Assembly (NCBI GenBank): GCA_910574635.1
Contig: CAJTCG010000002.1
Location: 248,001-312,000, forward strand
Length of the DNA: 64,000 nt
Source: Oscillospiraceae bacterium
GTDB taxonomy: Bacteria; Bacillota; Clostridia; Oscillospirales; Oscillospiraceae
Direction: 5' to 3'
Shown here: positions 59,250 through 64,000 of the stretch, one piece after another
Layout: the number at the start of each line of letters is the position of its first letter
How positions within the stretch are numbered: position 1 is the stretch's first letter
The notes under the pieces: model-generated
What the model was told of the DNA's origin: nothing
The model's input: only the letters and a program-made list of their open reading frames with translations
Databases searched by the model: none
Position numbers and translations under genes: made by a program

Positions 59250-60146
59250 ATGTCTATTAACGCAACAGGGGCCCAATATCCCATCAAGCCTGCGGAAGAA
59301 GTCCTCCCCCTTGTATTACAGGAGAAGGAAATCATCTTTGCCGACTTGGAAACAACGGGCTTTGGGCCGTATGATGACATCACGGAGATTGGCGCTGTCC
59401 GGGCAAACGTGGAGACGGGGAAGGTCATTGACAGGTTCAGCACCTTCGTGCATTTGAAAATCCATAAGAAGGTCCCTGCCAAAATCACCGAGTTGACAAC
59501 CATCACCACGGAGATGCTGGTGGACGCCCCTTCTATGGAGGTTGCCCTTACTGCCTTCCACCGCTATATTGGCAACTCTGTCCTGTCCTTCCATAACGCC
59601 GCCTTTGACTGGCGGATGCTGCAGACGAAGTACGCCCTCCTTGGAAAAACTCTCTCCAACGAGGTCATTTGCTCCGTGAAGCTCTTCAAGTATCTGCACC
59701 CCGGTCTGCCGGCCAATCTTGACGCGGTTTGTGAATATTACGGGAAGCCCATTGAGGGCCACCACCGCGCCGTTGTGGACTGCGCATGGACTGCAGCCTG
59801 CTACTGCAAAATGCGGCGGGAACTGCTGGAAATGCAGGAGAACGGGCAAATTTCTCTGATAGAAGGTGCCGTCAAAAAGCGCCAGGCCAGCGTGGTTTCT
59901 CTGGCGCAGCTACAGGAAAGCTGCCAGATTTACCGGATTTCCGGCTGGAAGAAAGGTAACAAGCGCCGGATTTACGTCTCCACGAACTTCGCCGATATCT
60001 ACTATGACCTCAATGACAACGTCTGGAATGTCTCGCAGCGCAAGGTAAAGGACGACCTGAACCTGGACGTGATGGTCAAGTACCTTTTGGCGGCCATGGG
60101 GCTGTCGTTACCGGATTTCGCCCAGAAATACTGTCCGGCGGCCTGA
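59250..60146 (+). CDS. DEDD 3'-5' exonuclease (DnaQ/PolC type)
   Basis: 298 residues. Exo I FADLETTGFGP (Asp, Glu, at about 31-33), Exo II SFHNAAFDWRML (about 112-123), and Exo III GHHRAVVDCAWT, giving the DEDDh set, with His preceding the last Asp. About 200-298 is a C-terminal extension of unknown role. A candidate proofreading partner for the element-borne DnaE; the two genes are 55 kb apart. GAAAGGAG ribosome site. Confidence 0.92.
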   Translation: MSINATGAQYPIKPAEEVLPLVLQEKEIIFADLETTGFGPYDDITEIGAVRANVETGKVIDRFSTFVHLKIHKKVPAKITELTTITTEMLVDAPSMEVALTAFHRYIGNSVLSFHNAAFDWRMLQTKYALLGKTLSNEVICSVKLFKYLHPGLPANLDAVCEYYGKPIEGHHRAVVDCAWTAACYCKMRRELLEMQENGQISLIEGAVKKRQASVVSLAQLQESCQIYRISGWKKGNKRRIYVSTNFADIYYDLNDNVWNVSQRKVKDDLNLDVMVKYLLAAMGLSLPDFAQKYCPAA

Positions 60147-60158
60147 AAGGAGATTTGC

Positions 60159-60437
60159 ATGAGCAAAAATTGGCACACAATATTGTATAATGATAAGCGT
60201 AGAACGGAGCCCTCAATCAAATGCCTGTATATGCCGGATGGTGGCATCTTGGAGCTTGATACTCCGTCCAGTCACTCCAACGAATATACAGCCATCTGGG
60301 GCCACGCAGAGGTCAAAATCTCCGGAGACCTAACCTGGGAGGAAGCGCAGGATGAGGCCATACGACTCATTACAGATGTTATCAAGGAGCGCATTAACAG
60401 ACTTCAGGCAGACCTTGCCTTCCTGGATGGGCCCTGA
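60159..60437 (+). CDS. Small hypothetical protein (92 aa)
   Basis: Begins MSKNWHTILYNDKRRTEPSI; beta-rich centre and a helical end (AQDEAIRLITDVIKERINRL). 12 bp after the exonuclease stop with AAAGGAG, so it is probably in its operon. No family recognised. Terminator at 60447. Confidence 0.7.
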   Translation: MSKNWHTILYNDKRRTEPSIKCLYMPDGGILELDTPSSHSNEYTAIWGHAEVKISGDLTWEEAQDEAIRLITDVIKERINRLQADLAFLDGP

Positions 60438-60446
60438 CAAAAAACA

Positions 60447-60473
60447 AACGCCCCCTCAAGCGAGGGGGCGTTA
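60447..60473 (+). terminator. Bidirectional terminator
   Basis: AACGCCCCCTC/GAGGGGGCGTT stem between convergent genes. Confidence 0.85.
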
Positions 60474-60475
60474 CG

Positions 60476-61051
60476 TTATGCCTTTTTCTGTCGGTACAGC
60501 TTTGACAGAGCTTCGATTTCCTCCAGAGTTCGCGGCGTATAGTCCATCCAGGGCATCATGGCGCCCACGTTGAACATGTTGCAGTCACGGAGGTACAAGT
60601 TTTCCAGCAACATCCTGGTGTGCTCCATCATGTTCCACTCAAAAGAACTGTGGACATGCCCATACAGGTGATACCATCCGTGGAAGTGATTCTTGAAACA
60701 TGGTATTGGGTAGTGGCAGAGAACCACATGTTTCCCACCGTCAACAATCTCCAGGTAGTTTGCAATTTGGGCGAAGCGCTGCCGGAATTCGGCGTTCTTG
60801 CACTTATCGTGGTTCCCGACAATAAGAACCTTTTGACCCTTGAGGCTATCGAGGACCGGGATGGCCTTCGTCACACCGCCCCAGAACATATCCCCCAGCA
60901 CATAAACCGTGTCCGCCGGAGTAGTGGCAACATTCCAGCGTTCCACCAGGGCTTCGTTCATCTCCTCAACAGTTTTGAAGGGCCTGTTGTCATAGTCCAG
61001 CATATTGGCATGGTTGTAATGCCAATCAGCGATGTAAAGATTTCTTCCCAT
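60476..61051 (-). CDS. Calcineurin-like metallophosphoesterase
   Basis: 191 residues. Metal-binding motifs in family order: IADWHYNH (DxH), LGDMF (GDxx), VGNHDK (GNHD), LCHYPIP (H) and YGHVHSS (GHxH). Small enzymes like this act on nucleotides, cyclic nucleotides or RNA ends. ATG61051 has GAGGAGG; the next gene upstream ends 10 bp away, so an operon with the macro/RNase H fusion is likely. Confidence 0.9.
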   Translation of the reverse strand: MGRNLYIADWHYNHANMLDYDNRPFKTVEEMNEALVERWNVATTPADTVYVLGDMFWGGVTKAIPVLDSLKGQKVLIVGNHDKCKNAEFRQRFAQIANYLEIVDGGKHVVLCHYPIPCFKNHFHGWYHLYGHVHSSFEWNMMEHTRMLLENLYLRDCNMFNVGAMMPWMDYTPRTLEEIEALSKLYRQKKA

Positions 61052-61061
61052 CAAACCCTCC

Positions 61062-62018
61062 TCAGTCAGCCTCCCGCTGGGCTTCATCACTCCGCAAAAC
61101 CACAGAGACATTGTGAACATGCATCAACTGGTCCAGTTCCTTCCAAAGGGCAGCGTTTCCATACGTCGTGAAGCATTTTTCCCAGTTCTTACTCCACTTT
61201 TTCAGCCACCCCTGCTTGATGACCTCGGAAATGTAGAAAGAGGTCACGCTCAATTCCACATTGCACGGAGCCTTGAGCGCGGACAAACCGGCAATCACTG
61301 CCATCAACTCCAGATTTTCAATGGAATCTGTGTTTTCGGACCCCGTGATGGTCTTGGAGCTGCTCTTTCTGTTTGACAACTTAGCTGCCCACCCGTTTGG
61401 CCCACTGTCCTTTGTGATGGTCCCCGCCACAATAATGGAAACAGAGGGGCGGGAAGAGTCAATAGTAGGCTGCTTGGGCTCCTCCACTGCCTTTGCAGGC
61501 TCTACCGGCTTTTCTTTCTTTGCGGTTTTTTCCTTTTGGGCCGCGGCAGGCTCCTCCGCGGAGATATGGTTCACAATTTGGCAGTTGAACATCTTTGCCC
61601 CAAAATAAGACTGGATGAGGGTGTGGATGTTGTCCCACTCTCCCTCCTGCTGCCCCAAGTCCTTCGGAATACCCAAAGACGCGCCGGTTTTGGCCGCAAA
61701 GATGCAGAGCCTGTCAAGGCAGTCCTCCAGGGCGCCCGTATCCAGCACAGAAAGGTTCCCGGAGTCGCTTTCCCGCACATACATGTTGGCGATGATGGCT
61801 CCATCATGGCAAGGGACGAACTGAACCTCGCCCAGCAGCTTGGTCCCAAACATCTTGCACATCTCTGCGTGAATCTGGGCCGCCTCAGGGTATTTCTCTT
61901 TCACTTGGGCATTCAGGCCTGTATCCATTGTACCACAGCAGTTGACGGCTTGGCAACGGACCATGCAGTTGGTACTCAACAGGTCCCCGGCAATCTCGGG
62001 GAAATCACAAATAGCCAT
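61062..62018 (-). CDS. Macro domain fused to a degenerate RNase H domain
   Basis: 318 residues. About 1-150: macro (ADP-ribose-binding) domain, GDLLSTNCMVRCQAVNCCGTMDTGLN, with LLGEVQFVPCHDG. A Lys/Glu/Pro-rich linker (about 155-190) leads to an RNase HI fold (about 195-318). There the first catalytic Asp of the usual TDGS is absent (IIVAGTI), Glu is kept (ENLELMAVI), the DS of the third motif is missing (SVTSFYIS) and SDEAQREAD remains. Binding without cleavage is likely. ATG62018 follows AAGGAGG. Confidence 0.8.
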   Translation of the reverse strand: MAICDFPEIAGDLLSTNCMVRCQAVNCCGTMDTGLNAQVKEKYPEAAQIHAEMCKMFGTKLLGEVQFVPCHDGAIIANMYVRESDSGNLSVLDTGALEDCLDRLCIFAAKTGASLGIPKDLGQQEGEWDNIHTLIQSYFGAKMFNCQIVNHISAEEPAAAQKEKTAKKEKPVEPAKAVEEPKQPTIDSSRPSVSIIVAGTITKDSGPNGWAAKLSNRKSSSKTITGSENTDSIENLELMAVIAGLSALKAPCNVELSVTSFYISEVIKQGWLKKWSKNWEKCFTTYGNAALWKELDQLMHVHNVSVVLRSDEAQREAD

Positions 62019-62064
62019 ATGTAAATCCTCCTTCAAAGCAATTCTCCAACTGTTTTTCTATCAT

Positions 62065-62073
62065 ATGATATGC
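62065..62073 (-). promoter_or_regulatory. GCATATCAT promoter box
   Basis: 55 bp upstream of ATG62018. Confidence 0.7.
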
Positions 62074-62103
62074 GCGAAGCAGGAAAATCATTTTGGAGAG
62101 AAT

Positions 62104-62158
62104 GTTGGCAAAAGAAGAATCTGTTGGCGGCAGCGAAAAGGGTCCTAAAGTCCGATAC
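62104..62158 (-). repeat. 57-bp interspersed repeat, copy 14
   Basis: Between divergent genes, oriented with the macro/RNase H gene but lying upstream of its promoter box. Confidence 0.85.
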
Positions 62159-62188
62159 TGCTGACCAGGAATCCATTTTGCTGGCCTT

Positions 62189-62197
62189 GCATAGGAT
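62189..62197 (+). promoter_or_regulatory. GCATAGGAT promoter box
   Basis: 43 bp upstream of ATG62232. Confidence 0.7.
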
Positions 62198-62231
62198 AAT
62201 GGCAAATATCATTTAAGGAAGGAATTATATC

Positions 62232-62408
62232 ATGGACAAATTCATTTCCCTGGAGAAGAAAAGCAAGAAGGCTCAGCGTGAACACTACCAGTCTCAGCGC
62301 GGCTCCTGGGGCGGTCTGAATCCCGTCACCCGTGTCGTGCCCGATAAAAAGAAGTATTCGCGTGCCGCTACCCACCAGGATGCCCGCAAGATAATTGCGG
62401 AGATGTGA
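62232..62408 (+). CDS. Small basic protein (58 aa)
   Basis: Begins MDKFISLEKKSKKAQREHYQ; Lys/Arg-rich throughout, with GSWGGLNPVTR in the middle. AAGGAAGG site. This is typical of small nucleic-acid-binding or ribosome-associated proteins, but no family is recognised. First of a three-gene operon. Confidence 0.7.
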   Translation: MDKFISLEKKSKKAQREHYQSQRGSWGGLNPVTRVVPDKKKYSRAATHQDARKIIAEM

Positions 62409-62421
62409 AAGGAGAAACGCC

Positions 62422-62607
62422 ATGGAAGACAAGAAGAACCCGCTGACCACAGAGGAGATGGAGACCTTCCGCAACCTTTTCGACAAATATTGTGCGCAGG
62501 AGGTCCAGAAGGGCCACTGCGAACCGGACTCCTGCGAGTTTTGTCCTATCGACAATGCCCGTGCGAAAATTTTCGACGAACTTGCCGATGACGGCGAGGA
62601 GGAGTAA
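62422..62607 (+). CDS. Small Cys-containing acidic protein (61 aa)
   Basis: Contains KGHCEPDSCEFCPID, a compact CxxxxCxxC cluster likely to bind zinc, and an acidic tail. AAAGGAG precedes the ATG, 13 bp after the previous stop. Confidence 0.72.
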   Translation: MEDKKNPLTTEEMETFRNLFDKYCAQEVQKGHCEPDSCEFCPIDNARAKIFDELADDGEEE

Positions 62608-62617
62608 GGAGAGACAC

Positions 62618-63625
62618 ATGAAAAAGCAACTGTTTGTTGTCTCGATGAGATACGCGGCCACCGTTGACAGGCTGGATGGAACCTTCGCCTCCAGCCTCAT
62701 TGTCGACCCTGATGACATCCCCTTCGACGAGGCGGTCAATTATGTGGCACCCGTCATCTCGATGGTCTTGCGACACAAGGCCGTGGAAATCGTCATCAGC
62801 AACCTGGATGCGACCCTCCACGGTCCTGTCTCTCAGGAAAGAATCAATCGCGGATTCTATGTGAATCCGGACGGGAAAATCGGACACATCGTCAAACGAG
62901 ATGGGCGTACTACCGCCGCCATGGTCAGAAACCTCGATGAGGTCATGTGGGCCCTGATTCGGGGTTGGCCTCCCTATCCCAAGTGTGTACATGGGGAGCC
63001 GCAGGAGATTTCAGGCGACTGCAATTTCCTGCAGCTGCTCATTGCCGGTTGGTATGGCACCTGGCTCGACAGCAGAGCCAGGGTCATGGCCGGAGACGCG
63101 GCAACCGTTCGCATTTCGGCTCGCCTTCCCTTCTGCAGAGAGTGGGGTGCCTTGATGGACGTTGTTCATGGGTCCGATAGGCGGTCCCATTGGAGGTATA
63201 TGTATTCGTGGTGCCTGAACAAGGAAGCAGATTGGAAGGTAGACCCAGTTCGGAGATTTCAAGTCTGTGGGGGCCGCGAGGCTTTTTATTACGGCCACTG
63301 CCATGCGGAGTTCCGGATGGCACATGTCGGGTTTCGCCCTGTATTTGATGTCACGGGCATTGACACGCTAATTCCCAATGGGGCTTTGGTTGCGGCCGCA
63401 ACGCTTTACATGAATGGGGTGCCCGTGAAAGTACCCCAGAACCCCACGGAAGACGGTGATGTCCAGGACTACATTCCCGGTGCCAGGCTGGAATTCCGGC
63501 CCGCGCTGAAGGACCCCGCCTACATGGTGCAGACCATCAAGGTTGGCGACATCCTGATTGCCGACAGGGCTTTGCTCAAGAACATCTCCTGGGATGACCT
63601 CCAGAGACAAGGCTTTTGCAGCTAA
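62618..63625 (+). CDS. Hypothetical protein (335 aa)
   Basis: Soluble alpha/beta protein. Begins MKKQLFVVSMRYAATVDRLD; contains AVEIVISNLDATLHG and a Trp/Cys-rich middle (WGALMDVVHGSDRRSHWRYM). ATG62618 follows AAGGAGAG; upstream extensions of the frame overlap the previous gene. No family recognised. Terminator at 63631. Confidence 0.78.
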   Translation: MKKQLFVVSMRYAATVDRLDGTFASSLIVDPDDIPFDEAVNYVAPVISMVLRHKAVEIVISNLDATLHGPVSQERINRGFYVNPDGKIGHIVKRDGRTTAAMVRNLDEVMWALIRGWPPYPKCVHGEPQEISGDCNFLQLLIAGWYGTWLDSRARVMAGDAATVRISARLPFCREWGALMDVVHGSDRRSHWRYMYSWCLNKEADWKVDPVRRFQVCGGREAFYYGHCHAEFRMAHVGFRPVFDVTGIDTLIPNGALVAAATLYMNGVPVKVPQNPTEDGDVQDYIPGARLEFRPALKDPAYMVQTIKVGDILIADRALLKNISWDDLQRQGFCS

Positions 63626-63630
63626 AAAAA

Positions 63631-63659
63631 CCGGGGCAGCACATTTGTGCTGTCCCGGT
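63631..63659 (+). terminator. Bidirectional terminator
   Basis: CCGGGGCAGCAC/GTGCTGTCCCGG stem followed by TTCTCTTTG. Confidence 0.85.
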
Positions 63660-63669
63660 TCTCTTTGTC

Positions 63670-63822
63670 CTACGGGCAGAAAATACAGGGCGCATAAGGT
63701 TCCTTGAATGGGTCCCGCCTGGGTGATTTCTTGTCGCGGCCCGGCATAACCCTGGGCGGAACGGTGCTGATGTTCGGAATGGGCTTCTTTCCCATGCTAT
63801 CTTGTCTTGTGAAATCTTTCAC
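63670..63822 (-). CDS. Small Pro-rich protein (50 aa)
   Basis: GTG63822 is 6 bases after AGGAGGTGA. Basic and Pro-rich (PIPNISTVPPRVMPG, KSPRRDPFKEPYAPC). Shares its RRDPF/RRPF and late DPF-type motifs with the partial gene upstream, so the two may be related. Confidence 0.55.
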   Translation of the reverse strand: MKDFTRQDSMGKKPIPNISTVPPRVMPGRDKKSPRRDPFKEPYAPCIFCP

Positions 63823-63834
63823 GGATGTCACCTC

Positions 63835-64000
63835 CTATATGGGCGTTTCGTCGAATGAGTAGTTGAATGGGTCCGTTTTGGACTCTGGACACGGCCCCTT
63901 CTGTTGAAAGACAAAGGGCCGCCTGGGTTCCGGTTTGGGCAGCGGCGTTTGGATGATGCCTTTCTCCAGCCGCCTCACCGCAGTAAAAGTCAGGTTGTGC
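63835..64000 (-). CDS. Partial Pro-rich protein, start beyond window
   Basis: Open from the right edge: HNLTFTAVRRLEKGIIQTPL followed by a Pro/Lys-rich part and DPFNYSFDETPI before TAG. 54 codons visible. The AGGAGG of the downstream gene begins at its stop codon, as in an operon. Confidence 0.55.
   Translation of the reverse strand, partial: HNLTFTAVRRLEKGIIQTPLPKPEPRRPFVFQQKGPCPESKTDPFNYSFDETPI

Noticed and set aside
8849-62158. The 57-bp repeats as integron attC sites
   Set aside because: The ends do not match the RYYYAAC/GTTRRRY core, there is no consistent 3'-of-gene placement and no integrase in the window.
8849-62158. The 57-bp repeats as a CRISPR array
   Set aside because: Copies are kilobases apart and in both orientations.

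Overview
The window is about 55% GC and reads as Gram-positive, most likely a gut Clostridia/Oscillospiraceae-type host. AGGAGG ribosome sites precede nearly every gene, and there is a sortase, a SleB/M23/CHAP wall hydrolase, an EndA-type nuclease lipoprotein and Big_2 surface proteins. Gene content and architecture suggest a very large conjugative element (megaplasmid or giant ICE) rather than ordinary chromosome. It combines a type IV coupling protein and other likely transfer genes with its own replication/repair set (DnaE, a DEDD exonuclease, RecG), FtsH, a CCA-adding enzyme, tRNA genes and dozens of small unknown genes. The host assignment is inference.

Layout. 1-4500: dnaE, broken by two group I introns and one intein. 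4.6-13.9 kb: envelope and transfer genes (membrane protein, sortase, VirD4/TraG-type ATPase and partner), with a 1.3 kb gene-free stretch at 8.1-9.4 kb. 14-23 kb: S1-domain protein, small unknowns, a methyltransferase pseudogene, a possible replication-relaxation-like protein and a 1266-residue lytic protein. 23-26 kb: a leftward exported operon (Big_2 protein, unknown, nuclease lipoprotein). 26.5-29.4 kb: a 948-residue fusion of an ExoIII-like nuclease, a group II-type reverse transcriptase/maturase, an HNH-like module and a C-terminal domain. 29.5-38.3 kb: small genes, recG, and membrane proteins with a possible transfer role. 38.5-41 kb: tRNA genes interleaved with small membrane proteins. 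41-46.6 kb: a TnpB remnant, small genes, cca and a PilZ protein. 46.8-54.6 kb: ftsH, small genes, a DUF1848 protein and a DUF1848-like/phosphodiester-glycosidase fusion. 54.6-64 kb: mostly small unknown genes plus a radical SAM enzyme, a 3'-5' exonuclease, a phosphoesterase and a macro/RNase H fusion.

Two window-wide signals tie it together. First, almost every operon starts 35-70 bp downstream of a GCATANNAT box, an unusually uniform -10 region. Second, a 55-59 bp intergenic repeat (GTATCGGGCCTCA, about 27 variable bases, TTCTTTTGYCAACC) occurs 14 times in both orientations, usually between a terminator and a promoter. The most unusual protein is the nuclease-reverse transcriptase fusion, whose domain order (AP-endonuclease-like domain then RT) recalls eukaryotic non-LTR retrotransposons.
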